Part shown: in pieces, positions 18,387 through 26,755 of the stretch
Numbering within the stretch: position 1 is the stretch's first letter
Layout: every line of letters begins with the position of its first letter
From: an uncultured Clostridia bacterium
GTDB lineage: Bacteria; Bacillota; Clostridia; Oscillospirales; Oscillospiraceae
Length of the DNA: 64,000 nt
Direction: 5' to 3'
Assembly: GCA_947170435.1 (NCBI GenBank)
Contig: CAMVTO010000002.1
Coordinates: 1 to 64,000, forward strand
Notes under the pieces: generated by a model
What the model saw: only the letters and a program-made list of their open reading frames with translations
The model's database searches: none
Told to the model about the DNA's origin: nothing
Program-made: the position numbers and the translations under genes

Positions 18387-18389
18387 TTA

Positions 18390-19238
18390 TTACTCACCTT
18401 CTTTCAAATCAAATGTTGCTTTTGCTGCATTCAACCAGTCTAGCGCCTGTGTTGCGTTTTTTGGGCGACGAGACGGATATTTTCCCATCATAGAACTCAA
18501 TAATGCCATAAAATGCTTTTGTGAATCTCCCGCAATTTGATAACTAACTGGCGTTATCGTTTCAGTTCTACGCAAAATATCGAGGACATTATTTGCCTCA
18601 GTTCGGAATGGATTCACTCCCGTTATGCATTCATATGTAACTACACCAACTGAAAAAATATCCGCACGAGAGTCAATTTGCTTTTTTACATTGTTAAACT
18701 GTTCTGGCGCTGCGTATCCCGGAGTGTGTGGCCCCATGAACGCTTCTGTTTGCGTCAAAGACGGCATTGAAAGTACACGTGCAATCCCAAAATCAAGAAA
18801 AAACACTTTCCCATTTGGTGCCAAAATGATGTTTTCAGGTTTAATGTCACGATGTACAATGCTGAGCGACTCAAGCTGCTGGACAAAATGGAGGCTCTGT
18901 TCCAAAAAGTCCGTTGCCTCACTTAAGGTAAATTTGTGCCCACTCGAAATAATATCTCGAAGCGCTCTACCGCTCACTCGTTGCTCTACTAGATACAGTG
19001 TAGTAGAGCCTTCATAATTAATTTGCCCTGCATCAAAAATTATCGGAACCGCATCTATTTTGTATTGGCGTCCGATTTCAATTTCTCTCACCGAGCGGGG
19101 ATCATCTAGGCGGAAGAATAGTTTGATAACAACATCTCCATATTCTGGGTGAGTTGCCTTAAAAACATTTTTCTGTCCACCTCTTGCAAGTAATTCTACA
19201 TTGGAAAACTCTCTGCAAAACTCTTCAAAAGTGTCCAT
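18390..19238 (-). CDS. Hanks-type serine/threonine protein kinase, soluble
   Basis: 282 aa with a complete kinase core: Gly loop ARGGQKNVF, VVIK lysine, catalytic HRDIKPEN, DFG in FFLDFGIARV, and a PGYAAPEQF activation segment. There are no PASTA repeats and no transmembrane helix, unlike housekeeping PknB-type kinases, so it is a cytoplasmic kinase with about 20 residues after the catalytic domain. Middle gene of a three-gene minus-strand operon beside a restriction unit. Stand-alone kinases of this type occur in phage-defence loci; the substrate here is unknown. Confidence 0.9.
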   Translation of the reverse strand: MDTFEEFCREFSNVELLARGGQKNVFKATHPEYGDVVIKLFFRLDDPRSVREIEIGRQYKIDAVPIIFDAGQINYEGSTTLYLVEQRVSGRALRDIISSGHKFTLSEATDFLEQSLHFVQQLESLSIVHRDIKPENIILAPNGKVFFLDFGIARVLSMPSLTQTEAFMGPHTPGYAAPEQFNNVKKQIDSRADIFSVGVVTYECITGVNPFRTEANNVLDILRRTETITPVSYQIAGDSQKHFMALLSSMMGKYPSRRPKNATQALDWLNAAKATFDLKEGE

Positions 19239-19260
19239 ATAGTGTTTTAGCGCCCCTTCC

Positions 19261-19983
19261 TTATGAGCTTAAAGCGTTACCAATCCATTCGTTGAACTGC
19301 AAAGAAACATAGCTTGATGGTAATGGATTTTCTTTCGCCTCCACAATCTTTTTAAAATTCTTGGATTTGCAATACAATCCAACTCCGCTATTTTCAAATT
19401 TTCTTATTGTTTCACCATGAGGAGACGAAATGCTTGTTAATGCATATGAATGCGAAGCAAACCATGTGTTAATAAAAGATTGCTCTGCGACCTTCGCCAT
19501 ATTGGTCGTTTTAGCTTCTACACAAACCAGTTTTGTTATGCTATAGATGTCGCGCTTTTTACCTGGATACCACGCATCGTTCCGCCGAACAATCATATGG
19601 GAATCCATAAGTTTTTCCAGCGAGCAGAGAACCTGCTTGGCCGGAATTTTTAATGTTTCGGAAATCTCGGTACCATTTATTCCAGCGTGCGTCAACAAAA
19701 ATGACAATATCTTAAGTTCTGTTGTATCCAGTTTTTTCCTTGAGCTTGACCAATTATCTAGTATCGTGGGTATGTACGATGCAAACACGATATCCGGAAA
19801 CCCGGAGACAATATGCGGTTCAATAAAAACGGCAAGATTATTTACCTTGTTATCGCGTAAGAATTTTGCGCAATAATACTTGATAAACTCTTCAACCAAG
19901 TCGAATTCTGCGCCTTGCGTATTTGTCCGAGTGTGTAATCCGATAGCGGGCATGTCCTCATCAAAAATAGTAATACGTTCCAA
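19261..19983 (-). CDS. Putative PD-(D/E)XK nuclease with internal winged-helix/HTH
   Basis: 240 aa, first gene of the kinase operon. TTG start at 19983 with GGGGAGG upstream. Visible: GFPDIVFA (candidate PD motif, about residues 59-66), an HTH-like block (GINGTEISETLKIPAKQVLCSLEKLMDS, about 98-125), then LVCVEAKTTN (candidate E-x-K, about 153-162). The PD...EAK pair is what a PD-(D/E)XK nuclease would show, with the HTH inserted between the halves. This is motif reading only; it could instead be an inactive relative or a DNA-binding sensor. Confidence 0.65.
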   Translation of the reverse strand: MERITIFDEDMPAIGLHTRTNTQGAEFDLVEEFIKYYCAKFLRDNKVNNLAVFIEPHIVSGFPDIVFASYIPTILDNWSSSRKKLDTTELKILSFLLTHAGINGTEISETLKIPAKQVLCSLEKLMDSHMIVRRNDAWYPGKKRDIYSITKLVCVEAKTTNMAKVAEQSFINTWFASHSYALTSISSPHGETIRKFENSGVGLYCKSKNFKKIVEAKENPLPSSYVSLQFNEWIGNALSS

Positions 19984-20276
19984 AAGACATACCTCCCCAA
20001 AATAATCTAATTAAGTATATCACAGATGATGTTACAATGGAAGTCTTTTATGCAAACTTTCGCGGTTTTTGGATGGCATTTCTTAATTCTGCCAAGGAGT
20101 CTCCGGGGCATTTGCTCCTAACAAGTGTCGAGCGATATTAGCGATATTACAAGATATTGCTTGCCAAGGATTATTCAGTTCTCGTATGCTTCTTTACGAT
20201 TAGTCTTGCCTGCGCATCAGATGTGCTAGAAAGTATCATCTTGAGCTGCGTGATGAAATTGAGCAGCGCGCTCCCC
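19984..20276. other. Intergenic region upstream of the kinase operon
   Basis: AT-rich, contains the ribosome site and presumably the promoter of the minus-strand operon and the 3' flank of the DUF6076 gene. I see no gene, no strong consensus promoter and no clear hairpin. Confidence 0.4.
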
Positions 20277-21341
20277 TCACCTTTGCCGGCTGGTTCTGTT
20301 GATCCAGTCGGCAAAGTCTTCATACGGCAGCTCGCCGCGAAGACAGCGTCCGCGCTTCTCCGTCGCCTCGCGATTCCAGTCCGTGAAGGCGCTCTCCTCC
20401 ATATAGCCCAGCTCCACGCGCTTGTTCAATCGCTGATATGCCTGACGGTAGACCTTCCACGCGGGAACGGTCGCCGTCTTTTCTTTTTCCGCCCGGTACG
20501 CGCCGATCTGCTTGCAGGTCTTTTCCTCGCCGTCCGCAACGCGGTCGCAGTAGACCGCATCCGAGCGCCCGCGCGGGATGAACGGCTTGCCGCAGTTCTT
20601 GCAAAACTTGTAGCTCTTGCCTTCCGTCAGAAAATGCAGCATCTCAAAGCGCAGCATATCGTCTATCGTTTCCAGCACCGTAAGCTGCACAACTTCCGCG
20701 CTCCTGGCGTTTCGTGTACCAAGCTCGCTCGTAAACCGCGAGCCCCAGTGCTTGCGGAACGCCTCGTCCTCCTGTTCGAGACGGTAATAGCGTTCCAGCG
20801 GCGTGCGCCCGTCGTCCGCATTTTCCTCCCACATCACCTTCAGAACCTTCTCCGTCCGTGCGCGTTTGTCTTCATAGCAACGACTGAAAACGTCGATCAG
20901 GCCGGATTTCGTCGTTTCCGGCACATCGTCCGTGCGCTCGCCGGCGGCCTCCCTGATCCGCAGATTGTCCGCGCGGCTCGTCCCCCGGAACACGCGGGGG
21001 TCGATCTCGCCGTCCAGCAGAAACTCGATATAGCTGAGCAGAAAAAGGAAAACATAGGTATTCCGCTTGACGATCCCCTCCACATGCTGCACCAGCGCAT
21101 CCGCGATAAAGTCGTCGCTCTTTCCTCTCGCCTTTGCGATAGACCAGATCGTGAACAGCTCCGTCAGGCATCGGGAGAACAACTCGGCGTCGAGAAAGGC
21201 AAAGTTCACCAGATCCGCGCCGGTCACGCTTTCCAGCGCGAGGCTGTCGAAGAGCTTTCCCTCCATGCGAAAGCAAAACCAGCCCTTCTCGGTAAAGGCG
21301 TAGGCATACGGCTGCTTGAAGAAATCCTTTTGCTGTCCCAT
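20277..21341 (-). CDS. DUF6076-like zinc-finger protein
   Basis: 354 aa, starting at MGQQKDFF (ATGGAGG upstream of 21341); the ORF track extends further without support. The C-terminal zinc-binding segment YKFCKNCGKPFIPRGRSDAVYCD...KTCKQIGAYR (C-x2-C...C...C) is typical of the DUF6076 group found in clostridial mobile elements. The N-terminal two thirds are helical with no motif I know. Function unknown. The plus-strand ORF over it is a shadow. Confidence 0.75.
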   Translation of the reverse strand: MGQQKDFFKQPYAYAFTEKGWFCFRMEGKLFDSLALESVTGADLVNFAFLDAELFSRCLTELFTIWSIAKARGKSDDFIADALVQHVEGIVKRNTYVFLFLLSYIEFLLDGEIDPRVFRGTSRADNLRIREAAGERTDDVPETTKSGLIDVFSRCYEDKRARTEKVLKVMWEENADDGRTPLERYYRLEQEDEAFRKHWGSRFTSELGTRNARSAEVVQLTVLETIDDMLRFEMLHFLTEGKSYKFCKNCGKPFIPRGRSDAVYCDRVADGEEKTCKQIGAYRAEKEKTATVPAWKVYRQAYQRLNKRVELGYMEESAFTDWNREATEKRGRCLRGELPYEDFADWINRTSRQR

Positions 21342-21772
21342 CTTTCTGCCTCCATATCGACAATCATTATCACGAAATATAATTTTATATATCGTCCATA
21401 CACAAAGAATCCCGTTCGGGATATGATTGTATTGCGACAATTAAGTTACAAAACTTCGTTGTCGATATTCTAGCACGGCTCACGGGCGCTTGTAAAGACC
21501 GCAGCGCAGCAAACAACTGAATGACCGCCGATACGTCAAAACCGTCACGACCCTCTAAACGGGAGGCGAGCGCCCGCATCCGCAGCGATGCCGGGACGGA
21601 CACAGCGCCGAGCAGGGTTGCCTGTCCGAGCGTATCGGGGAAGCGGCAAGCAAAACGCATAGGTATTTATCTATATAACTAGTTTTACCTGGCTGAGAAA
21701 CTATCTATGTAAGGTAGAGGAACACGCGCACGGTTTCCTTTCAGCCAGGTATTCAACGAGGAGGTGCACACG
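21342..21772. other. Intergenic region with long inverted repeat
   Basis: Between the divergent DUF6076 and 102-aa genes. The dyad ACCTGGCTGA / TCAGCCAGGT (about 21688-21750) brackets the sequence before the 102-aa gene and could be an operator or leader structure. A minus-strand ORF (21385-21660) has no ribosome site and is not called. Confidence 0.4.
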
Positions 21773-22081
21773 ATGGAGGATAAAGTTTATTCCTGCGCAG
21801 AGCTGCGCGAGATGCAGCTTGACACGAACGACTACCGTTTTCTGGACGAGCCCGGCAGTTTTTACGCCAGACTGGTTCTCAAGGCCGAGGGGCGGAACGG
21901 GATGCTCCGCGCGTTCTTCGACTTTGAGGACGGGCGAAAGATCATCACGCCCGTCTTCTGGTGGCAGCGCGGCAAGGGCCTTTGGAACATACCGCTCGGA
22001 AAGCGGCTGCTGCTCCGCTACGAGCCCAGCTCCAAGGGCGGCGTTTATCTGACGCGCGCGGAAGAGAACGGCGCTGATTGA
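21773..22081 (+). CDS. Hypothetical mobile-element protein
   Basis: 102 aa, MEDKVYSCAELREM..., with GAGGAGGT before the ATG at 21773 (the ORF track uses GTG 21764). The middle GRKIITPVFWWQRGKGLW and LLLRYEPSSKGGVYL look like a small beta-rich domain. Family not recognised. It lies directly before the iteron array and the mobilisation genes, so it may be part of the transfer or replication module (inference). Confidence 0.6.
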   Translation: MEDKVYSCAELREMQLDTNDYRFLDEPGSFYARLVLKAEGRNGMLRAFFDFEDGRKIITPVFWWQRGKGLWNIPLGKRLLLRYEPSSKGGVYLTRAEENGAD

Positions 22082-22120
22082 GTTGGTGCTGGTCAAATTG
22101 ACCAGCACCTAAAAAGGTCA

Positions 22121-22345
22121 GGAGGACCCTCGTTCTGCCAAAGGAGGGCCCTCGTTTTATGAAAGTGGGCCCTCGTTTGACCGAAAGTGGGCCCACCATT
22201 CTGGCGAGAACGCCGAAAAAGGCGCAGGTGGGCCTACTTTTTGAAGAAGTGGGCCCACTTTTAGCCGAATGTGACCCCACTTTTTCGGCGGTATCGGTCC
22301 GGAAACCCGAAGAGGGGTCAGTTTTTGCGAATGTGACCCCACTTT
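22121..22345. repeat. Iteron-like array of about 22-bp repeats
   Basis: Units of the form GTGGGCCCACTTTTnnGCCGAA start at 22121, 22143, 22165, 22187, 22228, 22249, 22271, 22312 and 22333. The spacing is 22, 22, 22, 41, 21, 22, 41, 21, so two positions are skipped but the phase is held. 22 bp is two DNA turns and not a multiple of three, which argues for a protein-binding array rather than coding repeats. The location just before mobC/relaxase suggests oriT or an origin. Confidence 0.75.
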
Positions 22346-22350
22346 TCCGG

Positions 22351-22420
22351 GGAAGGCACCGCCACGGTGCCTTTCTCCGGCTCCGCTCCCGCTGATGGCA
22401 CCGTGCCGGTGCCATCAGAA
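22351..22420. repeat. Two adjacent GC-rich inverted repeats (possible oriT stem-loops)
   Basis: AGGCACCG / CGGTGCCT (about 22353-22372) and TGATGGCACCG / CGGTGCCATCA (about 22395-22418) share the GGCACCG core. They lie between the iterons and mobC. The rest, 22421-22590, has no gene. Confidence 0.55.
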
Positions 22421-22591
22421 GGAAGAACGCTCAGAGCAATCCTACTGCACAGGAATCGCCCAGACCGACGCTATACGACCCATCCCTTACCCAGATACAG
22501 TCGTGTCTTAGGGGATAACGAGCATCGGAGCGCGACGGCGCTCCATTACCCAGGGGACACCCCTGAATACCCCGTTTTGAAGGAGGATCAA

Positions 22592-22894
22592 ATGAAAACC
22601 GACTATGTAAAAACCACCGTTCGACTTACCGGTACACAAGCGGACCGGCTGAAAAAGAGAGCGGCAAAAAGCGGCGTGTCCATGTCCGAGTATATCCGCA
22701 GCCTGCTGACGAAGAAGGCACTCGCGGTGGAGCCGCCCGACGAGCTTTGGGCGCTGCTGGATACGCTCTATAGCCTCCATGCCATGCTTCTGCGCGTCAA
22801 CAGGCCGGAGTTCACCGAAGCCGCGCACCGACTGGAGCAGAACATTGTAGACCTGCAAGCCGCATTTACCGCTCCTCGAAAGGCGGCGTCCTGA
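22592..22894 (+). CDS. MobC-like plasmid mobilization relaxosome protein
   Basis: 100 aa. YVKTTVRLTGTQADRLKKRAAKSGVSMSEYIRSLL is a ribbon-helix-helix DNA-binding motif as in MobC relaxosome accessory proteins. AAGGAGGA precedes the ATG. The stop overlaps the relaxase ATG (TGATG), so the two are coupled. It probably binds the origin of transfer, likely in the repeats just upstream. Confidence 0.85.
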   Translation: MKTDYVKTTVRLTGTQADRLKKRAAKSGVSMSEYIRSLLTKKALAVEPPDELWALLDTLYSLHAMLLRVNRPEFTEAAHRLEQNIVDLQAAFTAPRKAAS

Positions 22895-24246
22895 TGGCAA
22901 CCACGAGCCTGTGGCATATCGCCGGCAGTCTCAAGGACCTCGTGGACTATGTTGAGAACCCGGAAAAAACTATAGAGAAGTTTCCCGAGCTTGACGATCT
23001 CTGGAATGCCGCGCGATACGTCCAGAGACCGGAGGCCACGGCGCACGGGCAGTTCGTCACGGCGATCAACTGCCTGAAGGAGACCGCCATCGAGCAGATG
23101 ATCCTGACCAAGCAGCAGTATCACAAGGGCGACGGATATATCGCTTACCACGGGTATCAGAGCTTCAAGCCCGGAGAGGTCACGCCGGAGCAGTGCCATG
23201 AGATCGGCGTCCAGTTTGCCAAAGAGATGTGGGGCAATGATTTTCAGATCCTCGTCACCACACATCTTGACCGGGAGCACCTGCACAACCATTTCTGCTT
23301 TAATTCGGTCAGCTTTCGGGACGGACACAAGTACAACTACTCCAAGGGCGAGCAGGTTCGGCTGCGTGAAGTATCCGACCGCATCTGCCTGGAGCACGGT
23401 CTCAGCGTCATCAAAAATCCGCACAAGGCTCCGTCCCGAACCGTGTACTTCGACGAGCGGGACGGCAAGCCGACCCGATACAACGTTTACCGGGATGACC
23501 TCTGGGACGCCATCGACGGCAGCCGCAACGTGCGGATGGTGGAACGCTATCTGAACGCGCTCGGCTATATCACGGACTTTACGGGAGCACATTGGAAAAT
23601 GCGCCTTCCGCAGTATCGGCACTTCACCCGCCTGGATACGCTGGATGACCGGCTGACGCCTGAATTCATCCGGCAAAATTGCGGCTACCGAGCCCGATAC
23701 GGCAATGTACGCGCCGTGATTTCCTATCCGCCCGATGTGCCGGAAGAGTTGAGCCATGTCAAAGAGTATCAGCGGCGAACCTCGCACATTTATCGGCTGT
23801 ATCTTTACTGGTGCTATGAGCTGGGCATTCTTCCCAAAGGAACATCCTATCGACCCACCAGCCCGTTCATTAGGGAAGAACTGCGGAAGCTGGATATGTA
23901 TGACAGGGAGACCCGCTTCATGGCGCAAAACCACATCGAGACGCTGGACGAGTTGCAGGAGAAGATGACCGAAACCAAGAGCAGGATGGACGAGCTGATC
24001 GACCGGCGAACCCACATCACCTACGCCATGCGGCGCGCTTCGCCCGAACGGAAGAAACAGCTTCAGGACGAGAAAAAGGCGTTGACCGATCAGATCGCTC
24101 CGCTGCGGGAGCAGCTCCGCTTGATGCAGGACATTGAACAGCGCTCTCTGCACATTGACAAAACGCTTGATCGTGTGATCGAAAGCGAAGAAAAGGCGTA
24201 TCAAACGCCGACCAAATCACCCCAGGAAAGGAGTTGCGAACGATGA
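22894..24246 (+). CDS. Relaxase / mobilization nuclease (MobA/VirD2, MOBP-like)
   Basis: 450 aa. Residues 1-170 carry the relaxase core: GQFVTAINC region, YHGYQSFKPGEVTPEQCHEIG and the metal-binding histidine motif HLDREHLHNHF (three-His). The C-terminal half is helical and charged, ending in a coiled coil. The relaxase nicks oriT and pilots the strand. No type IV secretion genes lie in element B, so transfer would need a helper element. Confidence 0.92.
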   Translation: MATTSLWHIAGSLKDLVDYVENPEKTIEKFPELDDLWNAARYVQRPEATAHGQFVTAINCLKETAIEQMILTKQQYHKGDGYIAYHGYQSFKPGEVTPEQCHEIGVQFAKEMWGNDFQILVTTHLDREHLHNHFCFNSVSFRDGHKYNYSKGEQVRLREVSDRICLEHGLSVIKNPHKAPSRTVYFDERDGKPTRYNVYRDDLWDAIDGSRNVRMVERYLNALGYITDFTGAHWKMRLPQYRHFTRLDTLDDRLTPEFIRQNCGYRARYGNVRAVISYPPDVPEELSHVKEYQRRTSHIYRLYLYWCYELGILPKGTSYRPTSPFIREELRKLDMYDRETRFMAQNHIETLDELQEKMTETKSRMDELIDRRTHITYAMRRASPERKKQLQDEKKALTDQIAPLREQLRLMQDIEQRSLHIDKTLDRVIESEEKAYQTPTKSPQERSCER

Positions 24247-24521
24247 AGAGCATGCAGGATTTTACTGTGTATTGCAATTACAACTACAAGAAGCGGGACC
24301 CTTATCCCGCAAGTGCGGCGAGCGGAAAGGCGGTTACGTCGTATGACGACCTTCCCGTGGCGCTGAACGCCAAACAGGTGGCCGCCGTGCTCGGCATCTC
24401 GCGCGCCGGAGCATACAACCTCATGCGCAGCGAGGGCTTCCCGACGCTGTTTATCGGAAAGCGGATGGTCGTGCCGAGAGACCGTCTGCTGGATTGGATG
24501 AACCGGCAGGTCAGCGCATAA
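24243..24521 (+). CDS. Excisionase-like helix-turn-helix protein
   Basis: 92 aa, starting at ATG 24243 (AAAGGAG upstream; overlaps the relaxase stop by 4 nt). The C-terminal LNAKQVAAVLGISRAGAYNLM...PTLFIGKRMVVPRDRLLDWM is a MerR/excisionase-type winged helix as in Tn916-type Xis. It likely steers the downstream integrase toward excision. Confidence 0.85.
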   Translation: MKSMQDFTVYCNYNYKKRDPYPASAASGKAVTSYDDLPVALNAKQVAAVLGISRAGAYNLMRSEGFPTLFIGKRMVVPRDRLLDWMNRQVSA

Positions 24522-24694
24522 GGCAAGCCCGGAACGCAGAGGGTGCGCTTCCCCTCACGATGCGGGAAAGCGCGCCCTCATGCAAGCTCAAAAACATTCA
24601 AATAGTCTCTTGCTTTAATGTGTTGAAGTGATATAATCAGAGTGGAATCTGGATTGACAGGTGCAGATTCGACACTGAGGAAAGAGAGGAAAAA

Positions 24695-25864
24695 TTGGCT
24701 GCTAGAAAGACAGAACGAAAAGCAAACGGCACAGGAACCATCCGAAAACGCGCTGACGGCCGATGGGAAGGACGTTACACGGTCGGTTTCGATCCAAAGA
24801 CCGGAAAGCAGCGCCAGAAGTCGGTTTACGGCAGTACGCAGAAGGAAGTCCGCCAGAAGCTGAGCGCGGTTGCCTCGGAGATCGACGCGGGAACCTATGT
24901 GGAACCGCGAAAAGAAACGGTCGCGGAATGGCTTGACGTATGGCTTGAAACCTATGTCGCAGTCTCTGTGAAGCCGTACACCTATGATTCGTATATGCGG
25001 CACTGCAAAAACCACATCAAGCCGGCGCTCGGGCGAATCAAGCTCACGGAGCTGTCCTCCATTCAAATCCAACAGTTTTACAACAGTCTGCTGATGGAAA
25101 AGAAGTTGTCGCCCAAGACGGTCAAGAACATCAACGGCGTTCTGCACAGTGCGTTGGAGCAGGCAAGGAAGCTGCGGATGATCGCGCTGAACCCGACAGA
25201 GCTGTGCACCCTCCCGCGTGCTCCGCGCAAGAAGATCCAGCCGATGGAGCGAGAAGAGGTCGCGGAGTTCCTCAAGCGCATCGAGGGCAACCGCTATGAG
25301 CTGATCTATCGTGTGACGCTCTTTACGGGTATGCGCGAGGGCGAGGTGCTTGGACTGACCTGGGACTGCATCGACTATGAAAAGAACACGATTGCCATTA
25401 CGCAGCAGCTCCAGAAAACGAAGAAGGTCGGCGGCAAATATGCCCTCGTCCCCACGAAGAACAGCCGCAATCGTACCATTACCGTCGCTCCGAGCGTGAT
25501 GACGCTGCTCCGGGAGAGAAAGCGCCAGCAGCTGCAGGATCAGCTTATGGCGGGCGAAGCGTGGGATAACCCGTGGAACCTCGTGTTTACGCGCGAAGAC
25601 GGCAAGAATCTCTGCCACTTTACCGTTTACCGCTTTTTCAAGGACGTCGTCAGGGAAATGGGACTCGGCAATCAGCGTTTCCATGACCTTCGCCACGAAT
25701 TTGCGGTGGCGTCGCTCGAGAGCGGCGACGACATCAAGACGGTACAGGAGAACCTCGGACACGCGACCGCCAGCTTCACGCTCGACGTCTATGGCCATGT
25801 GTCGCAGCAAATGCGGAAGGAATCGGCGGCGCGGATGGAGGGCTTCATTCAAGCGGTTTCCTGA
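24695..25864 (+). CDS. Tyrosine site-specific integrase of element B
   Basis: 389 aa with an AP2-like arm-binding start (GTGTIRKRADGRWEGRYTVGFD), a core-binding domain at about 60-170 and a catalytic domain with TGMREGEVLGL (Arg), HDLRHEFAV (His-x-x-Arg), LGHAT and DVYGHV (Tyr nucleophile). TTG start with AGGAAAGAGAGGA. It ends 120 bp from the att copy at 25986, with its presumed arm sites between. Tn916/ICE-type integrase targeting the tRNA-Ser 3' end. Confidence 0.93.
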   Translation: MAARKTERKANGTGTIRKRADGRWEGRYTVGFDPKTGKQRQKSVYGSTQKEVRQKLSAVASEIDAGTYVEPRKETVAEWLDVWLETYVAVSVKPYTYDSYMRHCKNHIKPALGRIKLTELSSIQIQQFYNSLLMEKKLSPKTVKNINGVLHSALEQARKLRMIALNPTELCTLPRAPRKKIQPMEREEVAEFLKRIEGNRYELIYRVTLFTGMREGEVLGLTWDCIDYEKNTIAITQQLQKTKKVGGKYALVPTKNSRNRTITVAPSVMTLLRERKRQQLQDQLMAGEAWDNPWNLVFTREDGKNLCHFTVYRFFKDVVREMGLGNQRFHDLRHEFAVASLESGDDIKTVQENLGHATASFTLDVYGHVSQQMRKESAARMEGFIQAVS

Positions 25865-25919
25865 AAGTGCCGAAAAAGTTGCATTTTTACACTCCTGCGT
25901 TTTGCCTCAAAACTCCAAT

Positions 25920-25939
25920 AAGGGTCAAAATAAGGGTCA
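25920..25939 (+). repeat. Arm-type direct repeats next to element B integrase
   Basis: AAGGGTCA at 25920 and 25932, 12 bp apart. A further copy is at the other end of the element (9029). Confidence 0.5.
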
Positions 25940-25950
25940 AAGGCATGCAA

Positions 25951-25982
25951 AAACGCCCGAAACCCTCTGGTTTCGGGCGTTT
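25951..25982 (-). terminator. Hairpin beside element B/C att site
   Basis: AAACGCCCGAAACC / GGTTTCGGGCGTTT with a CTCT loop. Could end the integrase transcript, and on the minus strand supply a terminator to a tRNA rebuilt at this att site. Confidence 0.75.
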
Positions 25983-25985
25983 TGC

Positions 25986-26008
25986 TGGCGCAGTGGGAGG
26001 GATTCGAA
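25986..26008. repeat. att site: tRNA-Ser 3'-end copy between elements B and C
   Basis: Perfect 23-bp copy of the tRNA-Ser 3' end (TGGCGCAGTGGGAGGGATTC...). Confidence 0.88.
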
Positions 26009-26125
26009 TTGCGTTGAGCCCGTCTCTCCGTGTGCCATAGCTTGCCAAAATATATCATCTCGTTTAATAATTGCAATTAAATTTACCATATTGTGTTGAG
26101 ACATTTTATGCCATACCGAGCTGGT

Positions 26126-26147
26126 AAGGGAAAAAATAAGGGAAAAC
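26126..26147 (+). repeat. Arm-type integrase site pair, left end of element C
   Basis: AAGGGAAAAA and AAGGGAAAAC, 12 bp apart, followed by CGCCGCACAGCAGGAATC. The pair AAGGGAAAAC x2 with the same 12-bp spacing lies at the right end (40429, 40441). Confidence 0.55.
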
Positions 26148-26193
26148 TTTTATGCGCCGCACAGCAGGAATCGCTCATGTGTAACCCTACCGG

Positions 26194-26544
26194 CTATGTT
26201 TCCGGCTTAAAGGCCAACCTTCTCAACGATGCTTTCAGCGCAACGACCATATCAGCGATCAGCTTCAACTCCTGTTGGGAGCAGTCGGCAAGTTGATCGT
26301 TGAGCCAAGTTTCGTAAATCGGTCGAGCCTGACCGACTTCAATGCAGAGCAATTCGTCAGCGGAGCAGTTCAACGCATTCACAATGTCAAGAAAGGTCTG
26401 GAGACTCGGTATGCCGTTGCCGGTCTCCACATGGCTGATGTGGGTCACGCCTACGCCTGCCGCCTCTGCAAGCTGAGCCTGTGTCATGCCCTTTTCCATG
26501 CGTACGGCGCGTATCCGCCTACCAATATCCGTATAGTCGACCAA
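26194..26544 (-). CDS. XRE-family transcriptional regulator
   Basis: 116 aa. GMTQAQLAEAAGVGVTHISHVE is the Cro/cI-type HTH, followed by a 50-residue tail. TTG start at 26544 preceded by GAGGGGG. It sits at the left end of element C and may control element excision or the adjacent cassette; no target site was identified. Confidence 0.85.
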   Translation of the reverse strand: MVDYTDIGRRIRAVRMEKGMTQAQLAEAAGVGVTHISHVETGNGIPSLQTFLDIVNALNCSADELLCIEVGQARPIYETWLNDQLADCSQQELKLIADMVVALKASLRRLAFKPET

Positions 26545-26755
26545 AATGATGCCCCCTCACCAAATTGATACTTGAATTATAAGTGCAATTTGGCTATAAT
26601 GAAACGGCGGGAAAGTGCATCAGACTTTTTAGGCATACTTCTGACTGAATCTTTGCCTGCGCGATGGTTGCTGAGGATTGATGACTGGCGCAAGACTGGA
26701 TAACAGCTTGACGAACAGCGTACAATAACGCCATTATCCGAACAGGAGGTATGGC

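Noticed and set aside
20157-21473. 438-aa plus-strand ORF
   Set aside because: Shadow of the DUF6076-type minus-strand gene, whose zinc-finger cysteines are clear.
21385-21660. 91-aa minus-strand ORF upstream of DUF6076 gene
   Set aside because: No ribosome site, runs through the promoter region of two divergent genes; coding potential uncertain.
22121-22345. Repeat array as a CRISPR
   Set aside because: Units are contiguous at 21-22 bp with no unique spacers and no cas genes nearby.
22159-22395. ORF with repeated VGP residues over the iteron array
   Set aside because: The 22-bp period is not a multiple of three, there is no ribosome site, and the repeats extend beyond the ORF in other frames.
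26700-26755. TTGACG/TACAAT before recombinase 1 as a promoter
   Set aside because: The spacing is only 7 bp, and the alternative -35 gives 19 bp; not convincing although the motif recurs before recombinase 2.
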